Shown piece after piece: positions 51,449-60,408 of a stretch of 64,000 bases of DNA. The stretch spans positions 124,001 to 188,000 of the forward strand of contig PVBG01000007.1 in NCBI GenBank assembly GCA_002968845.1, in the 5' to 3' direction. A model generated the notes under the pieces. That model was not told where the DNA came from. It ran no database searches and saw only the letters and a program-made list of their open reading frames with translations. The DNA is from Neorhizobium tomejilense (lineage in GTDB: Bacteria > Pseudomonadota > Alphaproteobacteria > Rhizobiales > Rhizobiaceae). How positions within the stretch are numbered: the first letter of the stretch is position 1; each line of letters opens with the position of its first letter. A program made the position numbers and the translations under genes.

Positions 51449-51735
51449 AGCAGAGGCGCATCCGGTGGACCTTGCGCGCGTTGCGGCGGCTTGACGAAAT
51501 TGGTGCGTACATAGAACATGACAACCCAGATGCTGCGGCACGGGTCGTTGCCCGAATTGTCGCGTCCGTTGATATTCTGGGAGAGATGCCTGCAGCTGGA
51601 CGCACGGGACGCATCCCAGGCACGCGCGAAGTTGTACTGTCGGACATTCCTTACATCATCCCTTACCGTATTCGCGAGGACATTGAAATTATCACTGTAA
51701 TGCATGCTTCTCAGAAGTGGCCGACGAAGCTGTAA
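51445..51735 (+). CDS. ParE/RelE-superfamily toxin
   Basis: 96 residues with the ParE-like pattern: IRWTLRALRRLDEIGAYIEHDNPDAAARVVARI at the N-terminus, PAAGRTGRIPGTREVVLSDIPYIIPYRI and the final strand IEIITVMHASQKWP. It is translationally coupled to the antitoxin (ATGA overlap). ParE toxins poison DNA gyrase and RelE toxins cut mRNA; which applies here is not settled by sequence alone, though the antitoxin type favours the ParE-like group. Confidence 0.9.
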   Translation: MKQRRIRWTLRALRRLDEIGAYIEHDNPDAAARVVARIVASVDILGEMPAAGRTGRIPGTREVVLSDIPYIIPYRIREDIEIITVMHASQKWPTKL

Positions 51736-52054
51736 GCCCGTGCCTCGAGTAGGCAACATCCAACAAACGCCAAGCGAACATGCGAAATGTATATCTTGCT
51801 CCTGAACCGATTTGAACCTCAGATCCGCTGTCTCGAGATAGCTGGCACTACGGATTCAATTCGGATTGATGGGCTGGTTATAAGCGTTGGACGTTGCGTA
51901 AAACTCGACTAGACAGCCATCTGTCGAGCCCTCGGTGGCGCCGCCGCCGGCCTGGTCAATGGGGCCGGCGAGCGGCTACATGTGGGCGATTCTCAACTAC
52001 ATCGTCGGGACGGAAAATATCTTGTCGCAGTGCAAGGCCGTGCGCAGACGGCGG
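51736..52054. other. 319-bp gap between toxin-antitoxin and ectoine clusters
   Basis: No gene is supported. The segment 51795-51850 contains short tRNA T-arm-like text and a TCTCGAGA palindrome but does not fold into a tRNA. No terminator with a T-run was seen. It may be the scar of an earlier insertion. Confidence 0.4.
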
Positions 52055-52522
52055 TCAGTCCTCGATCGGGAAAGCAAAGCCAGCTTTCACTCGATCCATT
52101 ACCACCATGGTTTTGAAACCTCTAATATCGTGGTTCTCATAGAAAAACCGACGTGTGAAGGCTTCGTAGTCCTCCATGTCCTTGGCGGTAATAACCAGAA
52201 TGAAATCGGCATCGCCCGTCACGTAGTAGCCGATCATGACTTCCCGAGTGGCGCGGATCGCTGCCTTGAATCGATCAACGATGTCGGCGCGTTCGCGCTC
52301 TAGCGAGACAAGCACGATCATGGTGATGCCGCGGCCCCCGGCCTTGGGCGAGACGATTGATACATCTGCCTCGATCACCCCTTCTTCACGCAACCGCTTC
52401 AGGCGTCGCTGACAAGCCGTCGGTGAGAGATTGACAATTTGCGCCAGCTCTTCTGACGTCATGCGATTGTTCTTTTGAACAGCCTCAAGCAGCGCCCTGT
52501 CCGCTCTATCGAGAGTAGTCAT
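52055..52522 (-). CDS. doeX: AsnC/Lrp-family regulator of ectoine catabolism (DoeX/AsnR-like)
   Basis: 155 residues: helix-turn-helix ALLEAVQKNNRMTSEELAQIVNLSPTACQRRLKRLREEGVI, then the RAM effector domain (GITMIVLVSLERERADIVDRFKAAI, GYYVTGDADFILVITAKDMEDYEAFTRRFF). It diverges from the aldehyde dehydrogenase gene. Ectoine-catabolic clusters of Halomonas (doeX) and Ruegeria (asnR) carry an AsnC/Lrp regulator in this setting, which supports the name. The ATG at 52522 follows standard N-terminal residues (MTTLDRADRALLE). The symbol is by context. Confidence 0.85.
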   Translation of the reverse strand: MTTLDRADRALLEAVQKNNRMTSEELAQIVNLSPTACQRRLKRLREEGVIEADVSIVSPKAGGRGITMIVLVSLERERADIVDRFKAAIRATREVMIGYYVTGDADFILVITAKDMEDYEAFTRRFFYENHDIRGFKTMVVMDRVKAGFAFPIED

Positions 52523-52547
52523 GCAGAAATCCTGCGCTGAGAGCCAA

Positions 52548-52561
52548 AATTGAGCACAATT
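52548..52561. promoter_or_regulatory. AATTG-AGCA-CAATT repeat, candidate AsnC/Lrp site
   Basis: A 5+4+5 inverted repeat lies in the 120-bp divergent gap between the AsnC/Lrp gene (start 26 bp away) and doeC. Lrp-type regulators bind AT-rich palindromes of about this length. Only one copy is visible, so the assignment is tentative. Confidence 0.35.
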
Positions 52562-52642
52562 CCTGCACCGAAGGTCAATCAATGCAGCCAGACGATCATG
52601 TCCTACGACTAGTCTCCTTGTAAACCCAATTTGGAGCCCCGC

Positions 52643-54121
52643 ATGAAAGGTATTGCCAGCGCAGCGCTGAAAAACCTGCAACGACCGGATCTGCTCGAGC
52701 GCCGTGCCTTTCTGAGCGGCACATGGGTTGCACGCGGAGAGACGCTGGGCGTCGTCGATCCTGCAACCGGCGAACACCTCGTCGATGTGGCGGCCTGCTC
52801 GCTTGAAGACGCCGATGCTGCCGTCGACGCTGCGAAGAACGCCTTTCTGGCTTGGCGTGACAAGCTTCCAGTCGAACGAGGCCAGATCCTTCGCATCTGG
52901 GGCAAGCTGATGCGCGACAACGCGCAGGACCTCGCTGTCATCATGACGGCCGAACAGGGCAAGCCGCTGGCAGAGGCGCTTGGCGAGATTTCCTATGCCG
53001 CGAATTTCCTCGAGTGGTTTGCCGCCGAAGGCGAGCGGGCCTATGGCGAAACGATCCCGAGCCACCTGCCAGGCAGCCGCCTTTCGGTACAGATGCAGCC
53101 GCTTGGCGTCACCGTTGCGATCACGCCGTGGAACTTTCCCTCCGCCATGATTACCCGCAAGGCGGGCGCGGCTCTCGCGGCCGGCTGCACCATGATCGTC
53201 AAGCCTGCGCCGGAAACACCGCTATCGGCGCTTGCTCTGGCAAAGCTCGCGCAGGAGGCCGGGATGCCCGCCGGCGTATTCCAGGTTCTCACCGGCGAAG
53301 CTGCACCGCTTGCACGCCGTCTGCTGGAACACACCGACGTGCGCGCATTTTCCTTTACCGGCTCCACCGAGGTCGGGCGCATCCTGCTCACGCAGTCGGC
53401 CGCCACCGTGAAGAAGGCCTCGTTGGAACTTGGCGGCCATGCACCTTTCATCCTGTTCGACGACGCTAAGCTTTCCGACGCTGTAAAGGGCTGTATCGGC
53501 GCAAAATTTGCCACGTCAGGGCAGGATTGCCTCGCCGCCAACAGGATTTACGTCCAACGCGGGCATTACGATCGGTTCGTCGACGCCTTCGCCAAGGCGA
53601 CCCTGGAGCTTAAAGTCGGTCACGGCCTCGAACCCCGCACCGATATCGGGCCGATGACCCGCCCCTCCGTAGCCGAAAAATGCCGCCAGCAGATTGCGCA
53701 GGCAATCTCCGCCGGCGCACGTCTCGTCTGCGGCGGACAGGACAGCCCGCTTGGCGGCAATTTCGTCACGCCGACCGTGCTTGCCGATGTCACCGATGAC
53801 ATGCTGATCGCACGCGAAGAGACCTTCGGCCCAGTCGCCGCAATACTGCCGTTCGATGACGAGCAGGACGTGCTCGCCCGTGCCAATGCCACCGAAATGG
53901 GGCTCGCAGCCTACGTCTACACCAATGATCTTGGCCGCGCGATGCGCCTTACCGACCGGCTAGAATACGGCATGATCGCCGTCAACACGCCGAAATTCAC
54001 CGGCGCCTCGATACCCTTTGGTGGCTGGAAGCAATCCGGCCTTGGTCGCGAAGGCTCGCGCCACGGCCTCCTGGAATATCTCGAAGCAAAATATGTCTGC
54101 TTCGGCAATCTCGCTGCATGA
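52643..54121 (+). CDS. doeC: Aldehyde dehydrogenase, aspartate-semialdehyde oxidising (DoeC-like)
   Basis: 492 residues of the succinate-semialdehyde dehydrogenase-like ALDH group: ITPWNFPSAMITRKAGAALAAGC, FTGSTEVGRIL, catalytic Glu in LELGGHAP (about residue 262) and catalytic Cys in SGQDCLAANR (about 295), then the NAD-binding ETFGPVAAILPF. By sequence alone it would be called GabD-like. Its place before the aminotransferase and ectoine genes makes it the counterpart of DoeC/Ssd, which oxidises L-aspartate semialdehyde to aspartate. ATG 52643 has GGAG about 7 bases upstream. Confidence 0.88.
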   Translation: MKGIASAALKNLQRPDLLERRAFLSGTWVARGETLGVVDPATGEHLVDVAACSLEDADAAVDAAKNAFLAWRDKLPVERGQILRIWGKLMRDNAQDLAVIMTAEQGKPLAEALGEISYAANFLEWFAAEGERAYGETIPSHLPGSRLSVQMQPLGVTVAITPWNFPSAMITRKAGAALAAGCTMIVKPAPETPLSALALAKLAQEAGMPAGVFQVLTGEAAPLARRLLEHTDVRAFSFTGSTEVGRILLTQSAATVKKASLELGGHAPFILFDDAKLSDAVKGCIGAKFATSGQDCLAANRIYVQRGHYDRFVDAFAKATLELKVGHGLEPRTDIGPMTRPSVAEKCRQQIAQAISAGARLVCGGQDSPLGGNFVTPTVLADVTDDMLIAREETFGPVAAILPFDDEQDVLARANATEMGLAAYVYTNDLGRAMRLTDRLEYGMIAVNTPKFTGASIPFGGWKQSGLGREGSRHGLLEYLEAKYVCFGNLAA

Positions 54122-54135
54122 AAGGATCCGCTGCT

Positions 54136-55539
54136 ATGACCACCAACCTCGATCAGATCGCCGAGATGGACCGCAAATCGGTCCTGCATCCCTTTACGCA
54201 GATCAAAGATTTCGCCAGCGGCAAATTGGGCGATCCAACGATCGTCGAAACCGGCAAGGGCATCCGCATTCAGGATGCGCAGGGGAACCAGCTGATCGAC
54301 GGCTTCGCCGGTCTTTACTGCGTCAATGTCGGCTATGGCCGCACCGAGGTTGCCGAGGCCATCTCGCGCCAGGCCTATCGCCTCGCCTATTACCATACCT
54401 ATGCCGCCCACACGACGGATGAACTCGCAATCCTTTCCGACCGTCTGGTGAAAATGGCGCCAGGCCGGATGAGCAAGGTTTTCTACGGCATGTCGGGTTC
54501 CGACGCCAACGAAACCCAGGCCAAGCTCGTCTGGTACTACAGCAACCTGCGCGGTACACCGAACAAGAAGAAGATCATCTCCCGCGAACGGGGTTATCAT
54601 GGTTGCAGCGTCGTCTCCGGCTCGATGACCGGCATGAGTTTTTACCATGACCACATGGACCTGCCGCGTGCCGGCATTCTTCACACCGGCGCGCCGCATC
54701 ATTATTGGGGCGCTGACGCAGGCGAAACGGAACTCGAATTCTCCGGGCGCCGCGCCGACGAACTCGAAGCGCTGATCCTGCGCGAAGACCCCGACACCAT
54801 CGGCGCTTTTATTGCCGAGCCCGTACTTGGCACCGGCGGCATCACTCCACCGCCGCAGGGCTATTGGGACGAAGTGCAAAAGGTCCTCAAGAAATACGAC
54901 ATCCTGCTCATCGCCGACGAAGTCATCACCGGTTTCGGACGCACCGGCTCAATGTTCGGGTCGCAGCATTACGGCATCGAACCTGATCTGATCACGGTCG
55001 CCAAGGGCCTCACCTCGGCCTACTTCCCGCTGTCGGCCGCCATCGTCGGCGAAAAGGTCTACAAGGTGATGGAAGAAGGAGCCGACCGCGTCGGCGCTTT
55101 TTCGCATGGCTACACCTATTCCGGCCACCCGATCGGCGCTGCAGCAGCCAACGCCGTTCTCGACATCGTCGAGAAGGAGGATCTGCCGGGGAATGCACGC
55201 ACGGTTGGCACCTATTTCCAGGCACAGCTGAAGGAAAAGTTCGCTCAGCTTCCCATCGTCGGTGAAGTGCGAGGCGTCGGCTTGATGGGCGCCATCGAAT
55301 TTGTGGCGGATCGAGAAAAGAAGACGCGCTTTGCGCCGGGCCTTGCTGTCGGAGCACGTATCTCGAAGGCAGCGCGCAATCGTGGGCTGATTGCCCGTGC
55401 CATGCCGCATGGCGATATTCTGGGTTTTGCGCCGCCCCTCGTCACGACGAAGGAAGAGGTCGACGAGATCATTGCCATCGCCGAATCCGCTGTGCGCTCG
55501 GTCATGGACGATTTGGTCCAGGCTGGCGAAACGATTTGA
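54136..55539 (+). CDS. doeD: Class III aminotransferase, L-2,4-diaminobutyrate transaminase (DoeD-like)
   Basis: 467 residues of the class III (omega) PLP aminotransferases: GFAGLYCVNVGYG, FYGMSGSDANETQAKLVWYY, RGYHGCSVVSGSMTG, LLIADEVITGFGRTG, and the PLP lysine in VAKGLTSAYFPLSA (about residue 289). In the ectoine pathway it converts 2,4-diaminobutyrate to aspartate semialdehyde, the substrate of the preceding dehydrogenase. ATG 54136 follows AAGGAT; ATG 54118 makes an ATGA overlap and is also possible. A strong GC hairpin follows at 55553. Confidence 0.88.
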   Translation: MTTNLDQIAEMDRKSVLHPFTQIKDFASGKLGDPTIVETGKGIRIQDAQGNQLIDGFAGLYCVNVGYGRTEVAEAISRQAYRLAYYHTYAAHTTDELAILSDRLVKMAPGRMSKVFYGMSGSDANETQAKLVWYYSNLRGTPNKKKIISRERGYHGCSVVSGSMTGMSFYHDHMDLPRAGILHTGAPHHYWGADAGETELEFSGRRADELEALILREDPDTIGAFIAEPVLGTGGITPPPQGYWDEVQKVLKKYDILLIADEVITGFGRTGSMFGSQHYGIEPDLITVAKGLTSAYFPLSAAIVGEKVYKVMEEGADRVGAFSHGYTYSGHPIGAAAANAVLDIVEKEDLPGNARTVGTYFQAQLKEKFAQLPIVGEVRGVGLMGAIEFVADREKKTRFAPGLAVGARISKAARNRGLIARAMPHGDILGFAPPLVTTKEEVDEIIAIAESAVRSVMDDLVQAGETI

Positions 55540-55552
55540 CGCAGGCATCACT

Positions 55553-55578
55553 GCCGGGCGGGACAAGTCCCGCCCGGC
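55553..55578 (+). terminator. GC-rich hairpin after doeD
   Basis: GCCGGGCGGGAC (55553-55564) and GTCCCGCCCGGC (55567-55578) are exact complements, giving an 11-bp stem with a 4-nt loop 14 bp after the doeD stop. The following CATTATTCC is only partly T-rich, so termination may be incomplete, but it separates doeCD from the enuR promoter. Confidence 0.65.
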
Positions 55579-55608
55579 CATTATTCCTGATACAATCAAG
55601 GCCCAGGC

Positions 55609-55647
55609 TGCATAATGCTTCATCTTTGAGACGAAGCGTGCATAATG
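55609..55647. promoter_or_regulatory. Direct repeats TGCATAATG x2, candidate EnuR operator
   Basis: TGCATAATG occurs at 55609-55617 and 55639-55647, exactly 30 bp apart (about three helical turns). Between them GCTTC and GAAGC form an inverted pair. The second copy ends 36 bp before enuR. MocR-type regulators such as GabR bind two direct repeats at this kind of spacing, so autoregulation is plausible. Confidence 0.55.
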
Positions 55648-55682
55648 TCATGAAATAGCCGTCCTCAAAACGAGCCAATTTC

Positions 55683-57131
55683 ATGCGACGTCAAGCCAAT
55701 CCCCTCAACCTTGTTCCGATCGCGGCGACCAAGCCGGTGGCATGGCGGCCGCATCTTTCCAAGCAGAGGGGTGAGACGAAACATGCGGCGCTCACCGAGC
55801 GCATCATCGCCGATATTGATGCTGGCGTTCTCAAGCCAATGGATCGCATGCCGACGCATCGCGATCTGGCGCGCGAACTCGGCCTTTCGGTCCAGACGGT
55901 CAGCCTCTCCTACAAGGAGGCTGAGCGGCTCGGCTATCTAAGCGGTGAGATCGGTCGCGGCACCTTCGTCAAGACACGCGTGACCGACCGCGCCGGCCGC
56001 ATGATGCTTGACCATAGTGCCAACGAAGTGCACGATCTTTCCATTATTCGCGGCGTCTATCTCGATGCGCATGAGGCCGCATCTCGCGAGATCCTTCGTG
56101 AGCTTTCCGAAGGCGACAATGCAAGCTTCATGCGTCCATGCCGCCCGATCGCCGGCCTTGATCGTCATCGGGAGACGGCGCGCATCTGGTTACGCACGCT
56201 CGGCGTCACGGCCGGGGTGGAACGCGTTCTCCTCACCAACGGCGCCGCCCACGGCATTTTTCTCGCCCTGAGCTGCATTGTCCGCTCCGGCGATGTCGTC
56301 TTGAGCGAAAATCTCACCGATCACGGCATCATCGGACTTTCCAATATACTCGGCTTCAGCCTGAAGGGCCTGCCTACCGACAATGAGGGCATTTTGCCCG
56401 ATGCACTGGAAGCCGCGTGCGCGGCAGGCGGTGTCCGGGCATTGGTGCTTATTCCAACCCTCAATAATCCAACAGGTCACGTCGCGGGTGCGGAACGCAG
56501 GCGTCAGATAGCCGCGATTGCGGCACGTCATGGCGTGTTCGTCATCGAAGATGAGGTCTATCGACCACTGATCGAAGAGGATCTGCCTTCGATCACGGAA
56601 ATGCTGCCTGATCTCGGTTTCTTCGTCACGAGCTTCACCAAGGTGGTGCTGACGGGGTTGCGCGTTGGCTATCTCGTTGTTCCACCCGCCTATTCCATTC
56701 GCGCCGCCTCAATCCTGCGCGTATCGAGTTGGAGCGGCACCTATCTGACCGGCGAAATCGCAACACGATGGGTCGAGAACGGCACGGCGCAGCGTCTGCT
56801 CGAAATTCAGCGAGACGAAGCAAAGGCACGCCAAAACATCGCGACGGAAATTCTCGGCGACCATATCGCCTCCAGTCATCCGCTCTCGCTCTGCGCCTGG
56901 CTCAAGGTCCCGCCGCACTGGTCCGAGGAAGGTCTGGTCCGTTCGCTCACCAACCAGAAAGTCGCCGTCACGCCGTCCGAACCCTTCATTGCCGGACCGG
57001 GTCATGGTGGCGGCATTCGTATCTGTTTGGGCGGACGCCTGAACCATGCAAGCCTGGCCAAGGCGCTGACAACCGTGCGGCAGGCCTTTGAGCAACTGCC
57101 GCCGGTCTATGACGTCGGTTCGATCGGCTAG
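55683..57131 (+). CDS. enuR: MocR/GntR-type PLP-dependent regulator of ectoine use (EnuR-like)
   Basis: 482 residues. A GntR winged helix occupies about residues 33-100 (HAALTERIIADIDAGVLKPMDRMPTHRDLARELGLSVQTVSLSYKEAERLGYLSGEIGRGTFV). It is followed by an aminotransferase-I-like domain (LLTNGAAHGIFLALS, LIPTLNNPTGHV, VIEDEVYRPL) with the PLP lysine in SFTKVVLTGLRVGYL (about 320). In Ruegeria pomeroyi EnuR binds ectoine breakdown products through PLP and relieves repression of the uptake and catabolic genes. It lies between doeCD and eutB, the expected place. No clear ribosome site precedes ATG 55683. Confidence 0.9.
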   Translation: MRRQANPLNLVPIAATKPVAWRPHLSKQRGETKHAALTERIIADIDAGVLKPMDRMPTHRDLARELGLSVQTVSLSYKEAERLGYLSGEIGRGTFVKTRVTDRAGRMMLDHSANEVHDLSIIRGVYLDAHEAASREILRELSEGDNASFMRPCRPIAGLDRHRETARIWLRTLGVTAGVERVLLTNGAAHGIFLALSCIVRSGDVVLSENLTDHGIIGLSNILGFSLKGLPTDNEGILPDALEAACAAGGVRALVLIPTLNNPTGHVAGAERRRQIAAIAARHGVFVIEDEVYRPLIEEDLPSITEMLPDLGFFVTSFTKVVLTGLRVGYLVVPPAYSIRAASILRVSSWSGTYLTGEIATRWVENGTAQRLLEIQRDEAKARQNIATEILGDHIASSHPLSLCAWLKVPPHWSEEGLVRSLTNQKVAVTPSEPFIAGPGHGGGIRICLGGRLNHASLAKALTTVRQAFEQLPPVYDVGSIG

Positions 57132-57140
57132 AGCGCCCCC

Positions 57141-57170
57141 ACGACAATCATTGAATCATTACAATATAAT
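57141..57170 (+). promoter_or_regulatory. Candidate promoter of the eut/doe/ehu operon
   Basis: TATAAT at 57165-57170 is a consensus -10 box; ACGACA (57141-57146), 18 bp upstream, is a partial -35. Transcription would start about 25 bp before ATG 57200. Repeats of ATCATT and the CAATCATTG palindrome (57145-57153) overlap it and may be the regulator's binding site. Confidence 0.55.
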
Positions 57171-57199
57171 AATTGACATGATTTTACTTCGCTCACAAC

Positions 57200-58219
57200 A
57201 TGACAATCATGAAGAGCGACGTCCAGTCCAGATTGACCGAAGAAAACGTGCAGCCAGTCATCCTGGCAGACATTGAGCAGGCTGCGACCCGCATTGCCGA
57301 CAGGGTGGCGCGCACGCCGCTCGTTCGCTCCAGCACGCTTTCTGAATACACCGGTCAGTCCGTCCACCTGAAGCTCGAAACATGCCAGCCCGTCGGCGCC
57401 TTCAAGCTGCGCGGCGCGATGAACGCTATCCTGTCGCTGGATGATGCGGCACGCGAACGCGGTCTCGTCACCGCCTCGACAGGCAATCATGGTCGCGCCG
57501 TGGCCTACGCCGCACGCGCGCTTGGCGTTCCCGCCGTCATCTGCATGTCGTCGCTCGTTCCGGCCAACAAGGTCGAAGCGATCCGCTTGCTCGGCGCCGA
57601 AATCCGCATTGTCGGCCTGTCGCAGGACGATGCACAAGAGGAAGTCGAACGCCTGACCAAGAGCCGCGGCCTCACGCCGATCCCGCCTTTCGACCATGTG
57701 GACGTCGTTGCCGGTCAAGGCACGATCGGCCTCGAGATTGTGAAAAGCCTGCCTGACCTTGCGACCGTGCTTGTTCCCCTTTCCGGCGGGGGCCTGGCCG
57801 GTGGCATTGCCGTTGCCGTCAAGGCCTTGAGGCCACAGGCCCGGGTCATCGGCATATCGATGAAGCGCGGGGCAGCCATGCATGCAGCGATTGCCGCCGG
57901 CAAGCCTGTCGCAATCCGCGAAGAGGAAACGCTGGCGGATTCGCTTGGGGGCGGCATCGGCCTCCAAAACCATGTCACCTTTGCGCTCTGCCGCGATCTT
58001 CTCGACGACGTCATCCTTCTCAGCGAGGACGAGATCGCCGAAGGCATCCGCCATGCGGCGCGCAATGAGAGCGTGACCGTCGAGGGCGCCGGCGCGGTCG
58101 GCATTGCCGCTATCCTCGCAGACAAGGCCGAGCTGTCCGGCCCCACCGCCGTCATCGTCTCAGGCGGCAACATCGACCCGAAGATGCACCAGAAAATCGT
58201 CGAGGGGGCCACCCTATGA
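57200..58219 (+). CDS. eutB: Hydroxyectoine utilisation dehydratase EutB
   Basis: 339 residues of the fold-type II PLP enzymes (threonine dehydratase/serine racemase-like): PVGAFKLRGAMNAI with the PLP lysine (about residue 68), TASTGNHGRAVAYAARALG, and the phosphate-binding loop LVPLSGGGLAGGIAVAV (about 192-206). EutA, EutB and EutC together convert hydroxyectoine toward ectoine. The name rests on its position before eutC and doeA. An in-frame ATG at 57209 is an alternative start. Overlaps eutC by 4 bp. Confidence 0.88.
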   Translation: MTIMKSDVQSRLTEENVQPVILADIEQAATRIADRVARTPLVRSSTLSEYTGQSVHLKLETCQPVGAFKLRGAMNAILSLDDAARERGLVTASTGNHGRAVAYAARALGVPAVICMSSLVPANKVEAIRLLGAEIRIVGLSQDDAQEEVERLTKSRGLTPIPPFDHVDVVAGQGTIGLEIVKSLPDLATVLVPLSGGGLAGGIAVAVKALRPQARVIGISMKRGAAMHAAIAAGKPVAIREEETLADSLGGGIGLQNHVTFALCRDLLDDVILLSEDEIAEGIRHAARNESVTVEGAGAVGIAAILADKAELSGPTAVIVSGGNIDPKMHQKIVEGATL

Positions 58220-59229
58220 GCCGCATCACTATTTTGATGGAAAAGGATCTTCACGCCATCGTCAAGCTCGACGTCTCCGCGGTCGATTGCGTCGAGCAGG
58301 CGTTTGCGGCGCTCGCCACCAAAGCCGTTGCGATGCCGCCGATCCTGCGCCTCGACATCCCGGAATTTCGGGGTGAAGTGGACGTCAAGACAGCCTATGT
58401 GCCGGGCCTAGACGGCTTCGCCATCAAGGTCAGTCCCGGATTCTTCGACAACCCCAAGATCGGTCTGCCAAGCCTGAACGGGTTGATGATCTTGCTCAGC
58501 GCGAAGACCGGATTGGTCGAAGCCCTTCTTCTTGACAACGGCTATCTCACGGATGTGCGCACCGCAGCGGCCGGTGCCGTCGCGGCACGACATCTGTCGC
58601 GTGAGGACGCCTGCGTCGCGACGATCCTGGGTGCAGGTGTTCAGGCACAGCTGCAACTCGCGGCTCTCATGCTTGTACGCCCGATCAAATCGGCGCGCAT
58701 CTGGGCACGCGACCACGCAAAGGCGCAGACGCTTGCTGTCGATTTCGCGCGCAGCCACGGAATAGAGACCACCGCAATTGCCGATCCGCGCGAGGCCGTG
58801 CGCGGAGCAGATATCGTCGTCACAACGACGCCGGCCGAAAAGCCGATCCTGATGGCCGAATGGCTTGAACCCGGTCAGCATCTGACCGCGATGGGATCGG
58901 ATGCAGAGCACAAGAACGAGATTGATCCGGCCGTCTTTGCTCGCGCGATTTACGTCCCGGATCGATTATCGCAGACCCGCATCCTCGGCGAGTTATACCA
59001 TGCCATCAAGACCGGCGCAGTCATGCCGGACCGGCAGTTTGCGGAACTCGGAGCTGTCATCGCCGGCAAGGCAATTGGCCGCTTGAACGCAGACGAAATA
59101 ACCTTTGCCGACCTTACGGGTACCGGCGTGCAGGACACAGCCATCGCCAATCTGGCGCTTGCCCGCGCGACAGATGCCGGACGTGGCCAGACAATCGAAA
59201 ACGACATCAAAATGGGAGATGCAGCGTGA
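58216..59229 (+). CDS. eutC: Ectoine utilisation protein EutC (ornithine cyclodeaminase family)
   Basis: 337 residues of the ornithine cyclodeaminase/mu-crystallin family: VDVKTAYVPGLDGFAIKVSPGFFDNP near the N-terminus, EALLLDNGYLTDVRTAAAGAVAARHLS, the Rossmann motif TILGAGVQAQLQLAAL, ADIVVTTTPAEKPIL and HLTAMGSDAEHKNEID. An NAD(P)-dependent redox step in hydroxyectoine to ectoine conversion is assumed from the family and cluster. It is translationally coupled to eutB and doeA. Confidence 0.9.
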   Translation: MSRITILMEKDLHAIVKLDVSAVDCVEQAFAALATKAVAMPPILRLDIPEFRGEVDVKTAYVPGLDGFAIKVSPGFFDNPKIGLPSLNGLMILLSAKTGLVEALLLDNGYLTDVRTAAAGAVAARHLSREDACVATILGAGVQAQLQLAALMLVRPIKSARIWARDHAKAQTLAVDFARSHGIETTAIADPREAVRGADIVVTTTPAEKPILMAEWLEPGQHLTAMGSDAEHKNEIDPAVFARAIYVPDRLSQTRILGELYHAIKTGAVMPDRQFAELGAVIAGKAIGRLNADEITFADLTGTGVQDTAIANLALARATDAGRGQTIENDIKMGDAA

Positions 59230-60404
59230 GTGTGACGCTGAACTTTACCCGCGAGGAATATGCCGCTCGCCTTTCCAAAACCCGTCACGCGATGGAAAAG
59301 GCGGGGATCGATCTCCTGATCGTCACCGATCCATCCAACATGCACTGGCTTACCGGCTATGACGGCTGGTCCTTTTATGTGCATCAATGCGTGCTGGTGC
59401 CACCGGGCGGCGAGCCGATCTGGTACGGCCGCAAGCAGGATTCCAACGGCGCCAAGCGCACCGCTTATCTGAACCATGACAATATCATCGGTTACCCGGA
59501 TCACTACGTTCAGTCGAGCGAACGCCACCCGATGGATCTTCTGGCGCAGATCATCGGCGAGCGCGCATGGTCCAGCCTCGCGATAGGCGTCGAGATGGAC
59601 AATTATTATTTCTCGGCAGCAGCCTTCGCCTCTCTGCAAAAGCATCTCCCAAATGCCCGTTTCAAGGATGCGGCTGCCCTCGTCAACTGGCAGCGCGCGG
59701 TCAAGAGCACGACCGAACTCGACTATATGCGCAAGGCAGGTACGATCGTCGAACTGATGCACAAGCGCATTGTCGAGGTTGTCGAACCCGGCATGCGCAA
59801 ATGCGATCTCGTCGCCGAGATCTATGATGCCGGCATTCGTGGTACGCCGGAATTCGGCGGCGATTATCCGGCGATCGTGCCGCTCCTGCCGTCGGGCGCA
59901 GACGCTTCCGCGCCGCACCTGACCTGGGATGACAAGCCGATGCGTTCGGGTGAAGGGACGTTCTTCGAAATCGCCGGCGCCTATAAGCGTTATCATTGCC
60001 CATTGTCGCGGACCGTTTTCCTGGGCAAGCCGACGCAGGCCTTTCTCGACGCGGAAAAGGCGACGCTCGAAGGCATGGAGGCGGGCCTTGCCGCGGCAAG
60101 GCCTGGCAATACGTGCGAGGACATCGCCAACGCCTTCTTCGCCGTGTTGAAAAAATACGGGATTATCAAGGACAACCGGACTGGCTATCCGATCGGCCTG
60201 TCCTATCCGCCGGACTGGGGTGAACGCACCATGAGCCTGCGCCCAGGCGACCGCACGGAGTTGAGACCCGGCATGACATTCCATTTTATGACCGGTCTCT
60301 GGCTCGAAGACATGGGGCTGGAAATCACCGAAAGCATCGCGATTACTGAAACGGGCGTCGAATGCCTGTCGAACGTGCCGCGCCAGCTGTTCGTGAAAGG
60401 CTGA
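59226..60404 (+). CDS. doeA: Ectoine hydrolase DoeA (EutD)
   Basis: 392 residues, close to the usual size. It has the M24 aminopeptidase P/creatinase fold: an N-terminal domain (YAARLSKTRHAMEKAGIDLLIVTDPSNMHWLTGYDGWSFY) and a pita-bread domain starting near KSTTELDYMRKAGTIVELMHKRI. Some metal ligands of true M24 peptidases are replaced, as in creatinase-like members. DoeA opens the ectoine ring to N-acetyl-2,4-diaminobutyrate. The gene overlaps eutC by 4 bp and lies 4 bp before doeB. Confidence 0.92.
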   Translation: MSVTLNFTREEYAARLSKTRHAMEKAGIDLLIVTDPSNMHWLTGYDGWSFYVHQCVLVPPGGEPIWYGRKQDSNGAKRTAYLNHDNIIGYPDHYVQSSERHPMDLLAQIIGERAWSSLAIGVEMDNYYFSAAAFASLQKHLPNARFKDAAALVNWQRAVKSTTELDYMRKAGTIVELMHKRIVEVVEPGMRKCDLVAEIYDAGIRGTPEFGGDYPAIVPLLPSGADASAPHLTWDDKPMRSGEGTFFEIAGAYKRYHCPLSRTVFLGKPTQAFLDAEKATLEGMEAGLAAARPGNTCEDIANAFFAVLKKYGIIKDNRTGYPIGLSYPPDWGERTMSLRPGDRTELRPGMTFHFMTGLWLEDMGLEITESIAITETGVECLSNVPRQLFVKG

Positions 60405-60408
60405 GGCC

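Noticed and set aside
51795..51850. tRNA-like segment (text resembling a T-arm on the minus strand)
   Set aside because: No acceptor stem, D-arm and anticodon arm could be assembled around it.
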